The notes: a model not told the origin generated them from the sequence alone. Shown: positions 34,216 to 42,812, numbered from the stretch's first letter. The stretch is DNA of 42,812 bases from an uncultured bacterium (GCA_947647735.1 CANSLJ010000031.1:1-42812), one strand, 5' to 3'. Numbers and translations are program-made.

Positions 34216-34244
34216 TTGACAGTCCGCAAAAAAGCCACTAGAAT
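34216..34244 (+). promoter_or_regulatory. Promoter of the pheST T-box operon
   Basis: A perfect TTGACA (34216-34221) and TAGAAT (34239-34244) are 17 bases apart. Transcription should start near 34251. Confidence 0.85.
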
Positions 34245-34250
34245 GTAGGA

Positions 34251-34620
34251 TAGTTTAAATGCGATGACGGTGCAAAAGAGCCAGTCATTCCCCACAGAGA
34301 GAAAAGGCCGCCGGCTGAAAGCCTTTTCGGGTTCCGACGAAGCTTTAATTTCACACCTGAGCAGTTCCCGTGAAAGCGTATGATTTGTGAGTACAGATTG
34401 ACAGATAAGATGGCGGGGCGGAACGGATAGTGATCAGAATCGCCGGCACTCTATTTCGTATACAGATCATATCAGAGCAGATAGCAGGAAACGTAGGAAG
34501 GCACGTTACGCCGATCGAGAGCCTGTCGGATACAGGGCAGGAAGCAGGGTGGTACCGCGGAAAGAATTTCGTCCCTTGCATGGATATTTCGGAAACGGAA
34601 TATCTGTGCGGGGGTTTTTT
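34251..34620 (+). promoter_or_regulatory. T-box riboswitch of pheST
   Basis: The leader senses uncharged tRNA-Phe. The conserved T-box AGGGTGGTACCGCG is at 34546-34559. A terminator (34573-34620) pairs CCC..GGATATTTCG with CGGAATATC..GGGGG and ends in TTTTTT. Stem I holds AGAGAG and GGCTGAAAG elements near 34298-34322. The likely specifier is TTC (34350-34352), a Phe codon, followed by A. Uncharged tRNA would stabilise the antiterminator and permit pheST transcription. Confidence 0.93.
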
Positions 34621-34677
34621 GATGCACCCGGAAATGATATTATTAAATTGATAAAAAATACGGAAAGGAAATGCAAA

Positions 34678-35715
34678 ATGAAAGAGAAACTGGAACAGAT
34701 CAGAGCGAAGGCGCTGGAGCAGATCACACAGATGGAAGATCATGAAGCTTCTGCTGCTCTGGAAAAGTTAAATGATGTGCGTGTCAATATCCTTGGTAAA
34801 AAGGGTGAACTGACCGCGGTGTTAAAGGGTATGAAGGATGTGGCTCCGGAGGATCGTCCGAAGGTGGGACAGATGGTGAACGATACCCGGGCGGAGATCG
34901 AGGCTGCGCTGGAGAAAGCAAAGAAGAAAATGGAGCGTGCCCTTCGGGAAGCAGCTATGAAGGCGGAAGTGATCGATGTGACGCTGCCTGCGAAAAAGAA
35001 CACGGTAGGACACAGGCATCCGAATTTTATCGTGCTGGAGGAAGTGGAGCGTATTTTCGTGGGAATGGGCTATGAGGTTGTGGAAGGCCCTGAGATTGAG
35101 AAAGATTATTATAACTTTGAGGCGCTGAATATCCCGGCGGATCATCCTGCTAAAGACGAACAGGATACTTTTTATATCAATGGAGATATCCTCCTGCGGA
35201 CACAGACATCTCCGGTACAGGTGCGTACCATGGAACAGAAGAAGCCGCCGATCAGAATGCTGGCACCGGGAAGAGTATTCCGGTCTGATGAAGTGGATGC
35301 CACCCATTCTCCTTCTTTCCACCAGATTGAGGGCATGGTCATCGACAAGGGCATTACCTTTGCGGATCTGAAAGGAACGTTACAGGAGTTTGCGAAGGAA
35401 CTGTACGGGCCGAAGACGAAAGTAAAATTCCGTCCTCATCACTTCCCGTTCACAGAGCCCTCCGCGGAGATGGATGTGAGCTGTTTCAAGTGCGGCGGCA
35501 AGGGCTGCCGGTTCTGCAAGGGCGAGGGCTGGATCGAGATTCTGGGCTGCGGCATGGTGCATCCTAAGGTGCTGCGCATGAGCGGCATCGATCCGGAAGA
35601 GTACTCCGGTTTTGCATTCGGTATGGGGCTGGAGCGTATCTCTCTGTTGAAATATGAGATCGATGATATGCGCCTGCTCTACGAGAATGATGTGAGATTT
35701 TTGAAACAGTTTTAG
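34678..35715 (+). CDS. pheS: Phenylalanyl-tRNA synthetase alpha subunit
   Basis: PheS is the catalytic subunit of the class II (alpha-beta)2 synthetase that charges tRNA-Phe. The start at 34678 follows AAAGGAA; the frame is open upstream into the T-box terminator. The 345 residues show an N-terminal coiled coil (about 1-90), motif 1 around HPNFIVLEEVERIF, motif 2 with RVFRSDEVDATHSP, and motif 3 FAFGMGLERISLLKY. A CFKCGGKGCRFCKGEGW stretch (four Cys) is visible between motifs 2 and 3. pheT follows after 57 bases; both are under the T-box. Confidence 0.96.
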   Translation: MKEKLEQIRAKALEQITQMEDHEASAALEKLNDVRVNILGKKGELTAVLKGMKDVAPEDRPKVGQMVNDTRAEIEAALEKAKKKMERALREAAMKAEVIDVTLPAKKNTVGHRHPNFIVLEEVERIFVGMGYEVVEGPEIEKDYYNFEALNIPADHPAKDEQDTFYINGDILLRTQTSPVQVRTMEQKKPPIRMLAPGRVFRSDEVDATHSPSFHQIEGMVIDKGITFADLKGTLQEFAKELYGPKTKVKFRPHHFPFTEPSAEMDVSCFKCGGKGCRFCKGEGWIEILGCGMVHPKVLRMSGIDPEEYSGFAFGMGLERISLLKYEIDDMRLLYENDVRFLKQF

Positions 35716-35772
35716 CGGTTCAGCGCGGGTTTGCGAGTTAGGCAAGATGATAACAAGAATAGGAGAGAAAGA

Positions 35773-38193
35773 ATGAATACAGCATTATCATGGATTAAAG
35801 CATATGTGCCGGAACTGGAATGCACGGATCAGGAATTCTGCGATGCGATGACCTTGTCCGGTACAAAGTGTGAAGGATATGAAAGATCAGATAAGAACCT
35901 GGAGAAAATAGTGGTGGGACAGATCACAGAGATCGCAGCCCATCCCGATGCGGATAAGCTGATCGTATGTCAGGTCGATATCGGAGAGAAGACGATCCAG
36001 ATCGTCACAGGCGCGCCTAACGTGAAGGTGGGCGATAAAGTGCCTGTTGTGCTGGACGGCGGCAGGGTGGCAGGCGGCCATGACGGCGGCCCGCTGCCGG
36101 AGGACGGCATTATGATCAAGGCGGGCAAGCTTCGAGGTGTGCCTTCCGAGGGGATGATGTGTTCCATAGAGGAACTGGGTTCCGACCGGAATTTTTATCC
36201 GGAAGCACCGGAATACGGCATCTATATTTTTGATGATTCCGTGAAAGTCGGGGAGGACGCGATCGCGGCGCTGGGACTGCGGGATACGGTGTTTGAGTAT
36301 GAAATCACCTCCAACAGGGTGGACTGTTTCAGCATTATCGGTATCGCCAGAGAGGCGGCTGCAACCTTCCGGAAACCTTTCCATAAACCGGAGGTGAAAA
36401 TTCAGAATGAGACAGGGGATGTCAACGATTATATTAAAGTGGAGGTGCAGGATAAAGACCTGTGCACCCGCTATTGTGCAAGAGTCTGCACCAATATCAG
36501 GATCGCGCCCTCTCCGAAGTGGATGCAGAGAAGGCTGGCGGCAAGCGGCATCAGACCGATCAACAATCTGGTGGATATCACAAACTATGTGATGGAGGAA
36601 TACGGCCAGCCCATGCATGCCTACGATCTGGATACGATCGCGGGAAATCAGATCATCGTGCGCCGTGCCAAGGATGGGGATGTGTTTACCACGCTGGACG
36701 GGCAGGAGCGGAAACTGGACAGTGATGTATTGATGATCTGCGACGGTGAGAAGGAAGTGGGCATTGCCGGGATCATGGGCGGCGAGAATTCCATGATCAC
36801 CGATGAGGTGAAGACCGTTTTATTTGAGGCGGCTACGTTTAACGGCGCCAATATCAGAAAATCTGCAAAAAGGATCGGATTGCGTACGGATGCTTCCGGC
36901 AAGTTCGAGAAAGGGCTTGATCCTTACAATGCAAAGGACGCTATCGACCGGGCATGCCAGCTCATTGAAGAGTTGGGCTGCGGACAGGTCATTGCGGGGA
37001 CGGTGGATGTGCATGCACCTTTAAAGGAGCCGGTACGGGTGACATTTGAGCCGGAGAAGATCAATCAGTTTCTGGGGACGGAAATTCCGGCGGAGGATAT
37101 GCTCGGGTATTTTAAGGCGATCGAACTGGATTATGATGAAAAGACAAACGAGATCATCTGTCCTTCTTTCCGGCAGGATCTTTTGTCCTTTGCGGATATT
37201 GCGGAGGAAGTGGCAAGATTTTACGGTTATGACAAGATTCCGACCACACTGCCCAGCGGTTCCGCCACAGCGGGGAAACTGCAGTTTAAGATGCGCATAG
37301 AGCAGAAGGCAAGGGATATTGCGGAATACTGCGGTTTTTCACAGGGCATGTGCTATTCCTTTGAAAGCCCGAAAGTGTTTGACAAACTGCTGGTGCCGGA
37401 GGACGCAGAATGTAGGAAGGCGATCACGATCTCCAATCCGTTGGGGGAAGATTTCTCCATTATGAGGACGGTTTCCTTAAACGGTATGCTGACCAGCCTG
37501 TCCACCAATTTTAACAGAAGAAATAAAGAATGTCGTTTATACGAGCTTGGAAATATCTATCTGCCGAAGAGCCTGCCTCTGACGGAACTGCCGGATGAGA
37601 GAATGCAGTTTACGCTGGGTTTTTACGGCGGGGGTGATTTTTTCACCATGAAGGGCGTGATCGAGGAATTTCTGGAGAGCGTTGGCTTAAATAAAAAGCC
37701 GGAGTACGATCCGGAAGCGGGAAAGAGTTTCCTACACCCCGGCAGACAGGCGCTTGTACGCTATGACGGAAAGGTGCTGGGCTTCTTGGGTGAGGTACAT
37801 CCGGAAGTCTGTGAAAATTATGATATGAAGACAAGGGCTTACGTGGCGGTGCTGGATATGCCCGAGATCGTGCCGCTTGCTACTTTTGACAGAAAGTATG
37901 AGGGGATCGCGAAGTTCCCTGCCGTAATGCGTGATATCAGTATGGTTGTACCGAAAGATATCCGGGTCGGGCAGATCGAGGCGATGCTTGCGCAGCGCGG
38001 CGGTAAGATCCTGGAATCCTATCATCTGTTTGATATTTATGAAGGAAGCCAGATCAAGGAAGGATTTAAGTCTGTTGCTTACAGTATTACATTCCGTGCA
38101 AAAGACAGGACGCTGGAGGAGAATGATATTTCCGGGGCGATGAAGAAGATCTTGAACGGATTGCAGTCACTGGGGATTGAATTAAGGCAATAA
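35773..38193 (+). CDS. pheT: Phenylalanyl-tRNA synthetase beta subunit
   Basis: The 806-residue beta subunit binds tRNA and edits mischarged Tyr-tRNA. The start at 35773 (MNTALSWIKAYVPEL) follows AGGAGAG; an in-frame start at 35731 has no ribosome site. Domains in order: the N-terminal fold with a tRNA-binding OB domain (about 40-150), the B3/B4 editing module (about 205-380), the B5 domain (about 405-475), the catalytic-like core (about 490-690), and the anticodon-binding FDX-ACB domain (about 710-806). All lengths are normal. Confidence 0.96.
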   Translation: MNTALSWIKAYVPELECTDQEFCDAMTLSGTKCEGYERSDKNLEKIVVGQITEIAAHPDADKLIVCQVDIGEKTIQIVTGAPNVKVGDKVPVVLDGGRVAGGHDGGPLPEDGIMIKAGKLRGVPSEGMMCSIEELGSDRNFYPEAPEYGIYIFDDSVKVGEDAIAALGLRDTVFEYEITSNRVDCFSIIGIAREAAATFRKPFHKPEVKIQNETGDVNDYIKVEVQDKDLCTRYCARVCTNIRIAPSPKWMQRRLAASGIRPINNLVDITNYVMEEYGQPMHAYDLDTIAGNQIIVRRAKDGDVFTTLDGQERKLDSDVLMICDGEKEVGIAGIMGGENSMITDEVKTVLFEAATFNGANIRKSAKRIGLRTDASGKFEKGLDPYNAKDAIDRACQLIEELGCGQVIAGTVDVHAPLKEPVRVTFEPEKINQFLGTEIPAEDMLGYFKAIELDYDEKTNEIICPSFRQDLLSFADIAEEVARFYGYDKIPTTLPSGSATAGKLQFKMRIEQKARDIAEYCGFSQGMCYSFESPKVFDKLLVPEDAECRKAITISNPLGEDFSIMRTVSLNGMLTSLSTNFNRRNKECRLYELGNIYLPKSLPLTELPDERMQFTLGFYGGGDFFTMKGVIEEFLESVGLNKKPEYDPEAGKSFLHPGRQALVRYDGKVLGFLGEVHPEVCENYDMKTRAYVAVLDMPEIVPLATFDRKYEGIAKFPAVMRDISMVVPKDIRVGQIEAMLAQRGGKILESYHLFDIYEGSQIKEGFKSVAYSITFRAKDRTLEENDISGAMKKILNGLQSLGIELRQ

Positions 38194-38220
38194 GCCGGTA
38201 CAGTTTTGGATAACGGACGC

Positions 38221-38250
38221 AAGCGCCGCCTGCATGCAGGCGGCTTGTTT
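38221..38250 (+). terminator. Palindromic terminator after pheT
   Basis: A perfect 20-base palindrome (38225-38244) is extended by AAGC...GCTT and followed by TTGTTT. The T-run is interrupted, so efficiency is uncertain. Confidence 0.65.
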
Positions 38251-38273
38251 GCGGTAATAGGGGATTGCGTTTT

Positions 38274-38771
38274 ATGGATAATCGTATTATGATTAGGAAG
38301 TACAGGCCGGAGGATATTTCTTCCATGGTAAAAATCTGGAATGAGGTAGTGGAAGAAGGGATTGCTTTCCCGCAGGAAGACTGTTTGACAGTGGAGACGG
38401 GGGAAGCATTTTTTGCGGAGCAGAGTTACTGCGGTGTTGCGGAGGATATGGAGACAGGGGCTGTTTTGGGGCTGTATATTCTGCATCCGAATAATATTGG
38501 CAGATGCGGGCATATCTGTAATGCGAGTTACGCAGTATTTTCGGCGTACAGAGGGAAACATATCGGGGAGAAGCTGGTGAAGGACTGTATTGAGGAAGCA
38601 GGAAAGCTGGGATTTAAAATTTTGCAGTTTAATGCAGTTGTAGCTTCCAATGTTCATGCGAGACATCTGTATGAGCGGATCGGATTTCGGCAGCTTGGCA
38701 TGATTCCCGGCGGATTTCGGTTGAAGAATGGCAGGTATGAGGATATCTGTCCGTATTATATTGAACTGTGA
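38274..38771 (+). CDS. GNAT-family N-acetyltransferase
   Basis: A 165-residue acetyltransferase of the GCN5-related fold. The start is ATG at 38274, ten bases after AGGGG; TTG at 38265 is an alternative. The acetyl-CoA-binding region is AYRGKHIGEKLVKDC, and a later strand and helix, NVHARHLYERIGFRQLG, matches the motif B end of the fold. The substrate cannot be deduced. It is separated from pheT by a terminator-like palindrome and is probably expressed from its own weak promoter. Confidence 0.85.
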   Translation: MDNRIMIRKYRPEDISSMVKIWNEVVEEGIAFPQEDCLTVETGEAFFAEQSYCGVAEDMETGAVLGLYILHPNNIGRCGHICNASYAVFSAYRGKHIGEKLVKDCIEEAGKLGFKILQFNAVVASNVHARHLYERIGFRQLGMIPGGFRLKNGRYEDICPYYIEL

Positions 38772-38961
38772 AAAAATATGACTCTCTTTTCGGGGCTGAA
38801 ATTGGAAGAAAATCAGGATTTGAAAGGGGAATCTTTATGATACGGTAATTTGAAGGGCTTTGGAATTGATTTAACCGCGCTGTCAATTTGATTTTGAAGG
38901 TATAAAATACATGAATTAGAGCGAACATAAGATTGTATAAATCAGCAGGAGGTTGTGCAGG

Positions 38962-39132
38962 ATGAAAAAATTGTGGAAACTCAGTATCTTATGTTTTTCG
39001 CTGCTCATGTTGTGGGCATGCGGAGAGGAAGGCGGCGCGGAGGATGACGGAATCCAGGTCGTGGAATCGGAGCCTCTGGATGCGGTGATTTCAGATGATG
39101 TCAGGATTTCGGGAGCGGAAGAGCCGGATTGA
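38962..39132 (+). CDS. Small putative lipoprotein
   Basis: A 56-residue ORF with a perfect AGGAGG nine bases before its ATG. MKKLWKLSIL starts a signal peptide whose lipobox LLMLWAC ends at C20. The mature part is only 36 acidic residues, ending GAEEPD. After the TGA the same frame stays open for 21 codons (SGFGDIYSYQ...). This might be the remnant of a longer lipoprotein or chance. No family recognised. It lies 131 bases before the M18 peptidase gene. Confidence 0.65.
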   Translation: MKKLWKLSILCFSLLMLWACGEEGGAEDDGIQVVESEPLDAVISDDVRISGAEEPD

Positions 39133-39263
39133 TCCGGATTCGGTGATATTTACAGCTATCAATATTATAAGGTATCGGAAACATCGAAATTTGATTGATA
39201 AAATTGTATATAATGAAATCAAAAAAATATATTATACTATAATAAAACGGGAGGTCAGAAAAA

Positions 39264-40697
39264 ATGGAACACAAAAACACATGGTTATTGTATGACGAAG
39301 CCCAGGCGAAAGAGGCGATGGATTTTGCGGAAGGGTACAAGGCGTTTTTAAACGGCGGTAAAACGGAGCGGGAATGCATCGATGAGATCGTGGCGGAGAT
39401 TGAGAAGGCGGGCTTTGTGGAGCTGGAGGAAGCCATTTCCGAAAAGCGTGCGTTAAAGACAGGGGACAGGGTTTATCATGTGCACATGAACAAGTCCATC
39501 GTGATGTTTCATATCGGAAAGCAGCCGATGGAGGCGGGTATGAACATTTTGGGCGCGCACATCGATTCTCCGAGACTTGATGTGAAGCAGAATCCGCTCT
39601 ATGAGGACGGCGGTTTTGCTTATCTGGATACCCATTATTATGGCGGTGTCAAGAAATATCAGTGGGTGACGATGCCGCTGGCGATCCACGGCGTTGTGAT
39701 CAAAAAGGATGGAACGACGGTGGAGCTCAGCGTCGGTGAGGATGAGGACGATCCGGTATTCTTTATCTCCGATCTGCTGATCCATCTTGCATCGGAACAG
39801 ATGGAGAAAAAGGCGGCGAAGGTGATCGAGGGCGAAGCGCTGGATATCATCATAGGAAACCGTCCGATCGTGATCGATAAGGAAAAGGATGAGGAGACGA
39901 AGGAGGAGGATGCCGGAAAGGCGGCGAAGGACGCTGTCACAAAGGGAATCCTCGCCATTTTGAAAGAGCAGTATGGTATGGAGGAAGAGGATTTTATTTC
40001 CGCCGAGCTGGAGATCGTTCCTGCCGGAAAAGCAAGGGATGCAGGGTTCGATCGGAGTATGATCCTTGCCTACGGCCATGACGACAGAGTCTGCGCTTAT
40101 CCTTCCATGAAAGCGGTCATGGAAGTGAAGGAGACGGAAAAGACGGCATGCTGCATTCTGGTGGACAAGGAGGAGATCGGTTCTGTGGGCGCCACCGGCA
40201 TGCAGTCCAAGTTCTTTGAAAATGCGCTGGTGGAGGTGATGACGCTGGCAGGACAGTATTCCGACCTTGCCTACAGGAGATGCCTTGCAAATTCCTGCAT
40301 GCTTTCCTCCGATGTGAGTTCCGCTTTCGATCCTACCTATGCATCCAGCTTTGACAAGAAGAATGTGGCATATCTGGGCGGCGGCATGGTGTTTAACAAG
40401 TTTACAGGATCCAGAGGAAAATCCGGTTCCAACGATGCCAATGCGGAGTATCTGGCTTATCTGCGCCGCATTCTGAATGTGGCAAAAGTGAATTTCCAGA
40501 CAGCGGAGCTGGGAAAAGTGGATTTGGGCGGCGGCGGTACGATCGCCTATATCCTGGCGCTTTACGGTATGAACGTGATCGACAGCGGCGTGCCGGTACT
40601 GAGCATGCACGGTCCCTGGGAAGCGATCAGCAAGGCAGACCTCTATGAGGCGATGCGCGGGTATGTAGCGTTTTTACAGGGAGAGATGAATTTTTAA
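39264..40697 (+). CDS. M18-family aminopeptidase
   Basis: A 477-residue zinc aminopeptidase of the M18 (aspartyl aminopeptidase/ApeA) family, cytosolic. Metal ligands appear in GAHIDSPRLD (H99, D101), DKEEIGSVGATG and AYGHDDRVCAYP, with SSDVSSAFDP and a late SMHGPWE histidine. An acidic and lysine-rich loop near residues 205-225 (DKEKDEETKEEDAGK) is typical of the larger M18 subgroup. GGGAGG precedes the ATG. It may supply amino acids from peptides alongside the Xaa-Pro aminopeptidase. Confidence 0.92.
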   Translation: MEHKNTWLLYDEAQAKEAMDFAEGYKAFLNGGKTERECIDEIVAEIEKAGFVELEEAISEKRALKTGDRVYHVHMNKSIVMFHIGKQPMEAGMNILGAHIDSPRLDVKQNPLYEDGGFAYLDTHYYGGVKKYQWVTMPLAIHGVVIKKDGTTVELSVGEDEDDPVFFISDLLIHLASEQMEKKAAKVIEGEALDIIIGNRPIVIDKEKDEETKEEDAGKAAKDAVTKGILAILKEQYGMEEEDFISAELEIVPAGKARDAGFDRSMILAYGHDDRVCAYPSMKAVMEVKETEKTACCILVDKEEIGSVGATGMQSKFFENALVEVMTLAGQYSDLAYRRCLANSCMLSSDVSSAFDPTYASSFDKKNVAYLGGGMVFNKFTGSRGKSGSNDANAEYLAYLRRILNVAKVNFQTAELGKVDLGGGGTIAYILALYGMNVIDSGVPVLSMHGPWEAISKADLYEAMRGYVAFLQGEMNF

Positions 40698-40748
40698 TGT
40701 GCTGTCTGATCTCATGAAGTGAAAGCAGAAATGGTATATCGAACAGGA

Positions 40749-40789
40749 AAGTGCGGACTGTGTGAAGACAGACTGTGCGGTCTGCACTT
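40749..40789 (+). repeat. Hairpin upstream of queA
   Basis: AAGTGCGGAC (40749-40758) pairs with GTCTGCACTT (40780-40789) with one wobble. It ends 24 bases before the queA ATG and has no T-run. Confidence 0.6.
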
Positions 40790-40813
40790 ATGCCATAGAA
40801 AACAGAGGAGAGC

Positions 40814-41848
40814 ATGGATAAACTCAAAAAAAGCGATTTTTATTTTGAGCTGCCGGAGGAATTGATCGCCCAGGATCCGCTTGCGGACCGGGCGTCCTCC
40901 CGGCTGCTTGTGCTGGATAAGGAAACCGGAAAAACAGAACATCATGTGTTTCGGGATATTCTGCAGTATCTTATGCCGGGGGACTGCCTTGTACTGAACA
41001 ATACAAAGGTGATCCCGGCGAGGCTCCTTGGCACGAAGGAGGAGACAGGGGCTGCAGTGGAGGTGCTGCTGTTAAAGCGGAAGGAAAAGGATGTCTGGGA
41101 GACACTGGTAAAGCCCGGGAAAAAAATGAGGCCGGGAGCAAAGATTTCTTTCGGCGGGGGCCTTCTGAAAGCGGAAGTGCTGGAGGTGGTGGAAGAGGGA
41201 AACCGCCTTGTGCGGTTTACATATGACGGCATTTTTGAGGAAGTGCTGGACAGGCTGGGGGAGATGCCCCTGCCGCCCTATATCACCCATAAACTGCAGG
41301 ATAAGAACCGTTATCAGACTGTTTATGCGAAACATGAGGGTTCCGCGGCGGCGCCCACGGCAGGGCTGCATTTTACCACAGAGTTGCTTGAGGAGATAGA
41401 AAAAGCGGGTGTGGATATCGCCTATGTGACATTGCACGTGGGGCTCGGGACATTCCGGCCAGTCAAGGAAGAAAATGTACTGGAACATCATATGCATTCC
41501 GAATATTATGAGATATCCGACGAGGCGGCTGATAAGATAAACGCGGCAAAGGAGCGGGGCGGCAGGATCATCTGTGTGGGAACCACTTCCGCCCGGACGC
41601 TGGAGAGCGCGGCGGATGAGACGAGGCATCTTGCGGCGTGCAGCGGCAATACGGAGATCTTCATTTATCCGGGATACCGTTTTAAGATACTGGACTGTCT
41701 GCTGACCAATTTCCACCTGCCGGAGTCTACGCTGATCATGCTTGTGTCGGCGCTGGCGGGGCGGGAGCAGGTGCTGGATGCCTATCGGGAGGCGGTTAGT
41801 AATAAGTATAGATTCTTTTCTTTCGGGGACGCGATGTTCGTGAAATGA
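40814..41848 (+). CDS. queA: S-adenosylmethionine:tRNA ribosyltransferase-isomerase
   Basis: QueA transfers and isomerises the ribosyl group of SAM onto 7-aminomethyl-7-deazaguanine in tRNA, giving epoxyqueuosine. The 344 residues are the family length. Signatures include [15 protein letters not shown] near the N-terminus, [40 protein letters not shown] and [20 protein letters not shown] precedes the ATG. tgt, its usual partner, is not in the window. The gene is followed by a promoter for the next small gene. Confidence 0.96.
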   Translation: MDKLKKSDFYFELPEELIAQDPLADRASSRLLVLDKETGKTEHHVFRDILQYLMPGDCLVLNNTKVIPARLLGTKEETGAAVEVLLLKRKEKDVWETLVKPGKKMRPGAKISFGGGLLKAEVLEVVEEGNRLVRFTYDGIFEEVLDRLGEMPLPPYITHKLQDKNRYQTVYAKHEGSAAAPTAGLHFTTELLEEIEKAGVDIAYVTLHVGLGTFRPVKEENVLEHHMHSEYYEISDEAADKINAAKERGGRIICVGTTSARTLESAADETRHLAACSGNTEIFIYPGYRFKILDCLLTNFHLPESTLIMLVSALAGREQVLDAYREAVSNKYRFFSFGDAMFVK

Positions 41849-41886
41849 GAATTTGTGCTCAATTTTTTTAATCTTGGGGAAACCGC

Positions 41887-41915
41887 TTGATTTTTGCCTT
41901 ATGAAAGCTTATGAT
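41887..41915 (+). promoter_or_regulatory. Promoter of the 59-residue gene
   Basis: TTGATT (41887-41892) and TATGAT (41910-41915) lie 17 bases apart, preceded by GAAACCGC. The upstream 19 bases match those of the PilZ gene's promoter except for one base. Confidence 0.7.
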
Positions 41916-41960
41916 GGATGCATGGGGAAAGAAAAGAGCTTTGCAGAAAGGAGAGGTCAT

Positions 41961-42140
41961 ATGGAGGAATCAGGTATGACTGAAAAAGAACAGGCTACGT
42001 TACTGATGGACAAGTTTATCGATCTGCAGAGAATCCAGAAAGCGGCAGACAGAGAGAAGGAGATCCAGTATCAATTGAGAACCACCAAGGCAAAGCTTGA
42101 GGCACTGGGGATCGTGACTGAGAATTTAACGATTGAGTAA
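41961..42140 (+). CDS. Small helical protein of unknown function
   Basis: A 59-residue protein beginning MEESGMTEKEQ, with AAAGGAGAGG before the ATG; the frame is open upstream to 41853 but lacks a ribosome site there. It is predicted as a single long charged helix (LLMDKFIDLQRIQKAADREK, and on to KAKLEALGIVTENL). No family is recognised. Its promoter shares sequence with that of the PilZ gene downstream, so the two are perhaps coregulated. A weak hairpin (42152-42182) follows it. Confidence 0.7.
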   Translation: MEESGMTEKEQATLLMDKFIDLQRIQKAADREKEIQYQLRTTKAKLEALGIVTENLTIE

Positions 42141-42228
42141 CAAAAGGCGGTGCCCTCCGGAGTGATCATATTTCGGAGGGCAGTATCATATCTGCCGTTC
42201 ATGAATCAAAGAGATTCTCTGAAACCTC

Positions 42229-42257
42229 TTGATTTTTGCGATACAAAAGTCTATAAT
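42229..42257 (+). promoter_or_regulatory. Promoter of the PilZ gene
   Basis: TTGATT (42229-42234) and a perfect TATAAT (42252-42257) are 17 bases apart, preceded by GAAACCTC. The leader of about 75 bases ends in AAAGGG before the ATG. Confidence 0.8.
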
Positions 42258-42338
42258 AAAAGTGTTGTTGGAAGGAGATGTTTGCATCAGGTATTCCTCT
42301 TACAATATCTATATCTTTAGAGAAGAAAGGGTAAAGCT

Positions 42339-42692
42339 ATGCAGGAACGCAGGAAAAGTAAACGACTGGAACTGGAATCAAAGATCATTATAAAATCACT
42401 GAATGATCCGAATGAGCAGCATGAGGCAATTATTGATATTATAGATGTCAGCAAGACGGGAGTAGGTTTTAGCTGCAGTCTGCCGTTAACGATCGGCACA
42501 GTATATGAGGCATATCTGACGATCTGGACAAAGGAAGTGCTTCATGCATTTATAGAGATCGTACGTATTGAGAAGCTGGGCGATCATTTTAATTACGGTT
42601 CTACCTTTGTGGGGATGCCCGGTATGGATGCTTCCCGTATCAGTATTTATGATACGGTAAATACGGAACTGGAAAAGCAGAAAAATAAATAA
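42339..42692 (+). CDS. PilZ-domain protein
   Basis: A 117-residue single PilZ domain. The c-di-GMP-binding residues are present: the N-terminal arginine motif RRKSKR (4-9) and DVSKTGVGF, which fits the D/NxSxxG pattern. Such small proteins sense c-di-GMP and adjust motility or surface structures. The target is unknown. A terminator follows. Confidence 0.92.
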   Translation: MQERRKSKRLELESKIIIKSLNDPNEQHEAIIDIIDVSKTGVGFSCSLPLTIGTVYEAYLTIWTKEVLHAFIEIVRIEKLGDHFNYGSTFVGMPGMDASRISIYDTVNTELEKQKNK

Positions 42693-42720
42693 CATAAAAT
42701 ACATAGGGATATGCTTAAAT

Positions 42721-42756
42721 AAACGGCAGCTTTGCGAAATGCAGAACTGCCGTTTT
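42721..42756 (+). terminator. Terminator after the PilZ gene
   Basis: AAACGGCAG (42721-42729) pairs with CTGCCGTTT (42747-42755), followed by a short T-run. The last 56 bases of the window contain no recognisable gene. Confidence 0.8.
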
Positions 42757-42812
42757 GATGTATGGGCTTTAGCCTGTTGAGGGCATTGGAGTTTTTCGTG
42801 TTCCGAAAAATG

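Overview
This window looks like chromosomal DNA from an anaerobic, spore-forming, chemotactic Firmicute, most likely a Lachnospiraceae-type Clostridium relative. The evidence is a Rnf complex, a SpoVAF germination protein, a SpoIID-domain protein, anaerobic NrdG, an ATP-type PEP carboxykinase, a T-box leader on pheST, a 6S-type RNA, strong AGGAGG ribosome sites, and a CheR, chemoreceptor and PilZ set. I saw no transposase, integrase, CRISPR array, tRNA or rRNA gene.

Layout. 1-3.3 kb: cheR, a charged coiled-coil protein of unknown function, and a convergent YprB-like RNase H-fold exonuclease. 3.6-15 kb: the Rnf ferredoxin:NAD+ oxidoreductase, ordered rnfC-D-G-E-A, with rnfB about 6.3 kb downstream. 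Between rnfA and rnfB lie an HD-domain hydrolase, a domain-permuted family 3 glycosidase with an in-frame 45-bp tandem repeat, and a 789-residue membrane protein with YD-type repeats. 15-16.7 kb: a HAD phosphatase, nrdG and dut. 16.7-19.7 kb (minus strand): spoVAF, with a good candidate sigma-G promoter, and citrate synthase. 20-25.4 kb: Xaa-Pro aminopeptidase, pckA, a tiny Cys-rich membrane peptide and an MFS transporter. 25.4-34.2 kb: a chemoreceptor whose extracellular region looks like a CZB zinc-binding domain, a 6S-like RNA, a SpoIID-domain protein, a YihY protein, an MgtC-family protein, and a two-component system followed by a secreted protein that shares an upstream motif with it. 34.2-42.8 kb: T-box-pheS-pheT, a GNAT acetyltransferase, a small lipoprotein, an M18 aminopeptidase, queA, a 59-residue peptide and a PilZ protein. 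The last two share a promoter-region sequence.

How the genes fit together. Rnf couples ferredoxin oxidation to NAD+ reduction and ion pumping, which suits an anaerobic fermenter. Citrate synthase and PEPCK provide carbon routing at the oxaloacetate and PEP nodes. NrdG and dUTPase serve dNTP supply. CheR, the chemoreceptor and the PilZ protein point to taxis and c-di-GMP control, but the core che and flagellar genes lie outside the window.

Most genes are ordinary housekeeping. The main leads are the extended hairpin between rnfE and rnfA, similarly placed hairpins before two other genes, the split rnf locus with its unusual cargo, the CZB-like ectodomain, the shared motif of the two-component locus, and the paired promoters near the right end. 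No searches or folding programs were run; family calls rest on motifs read by eye.
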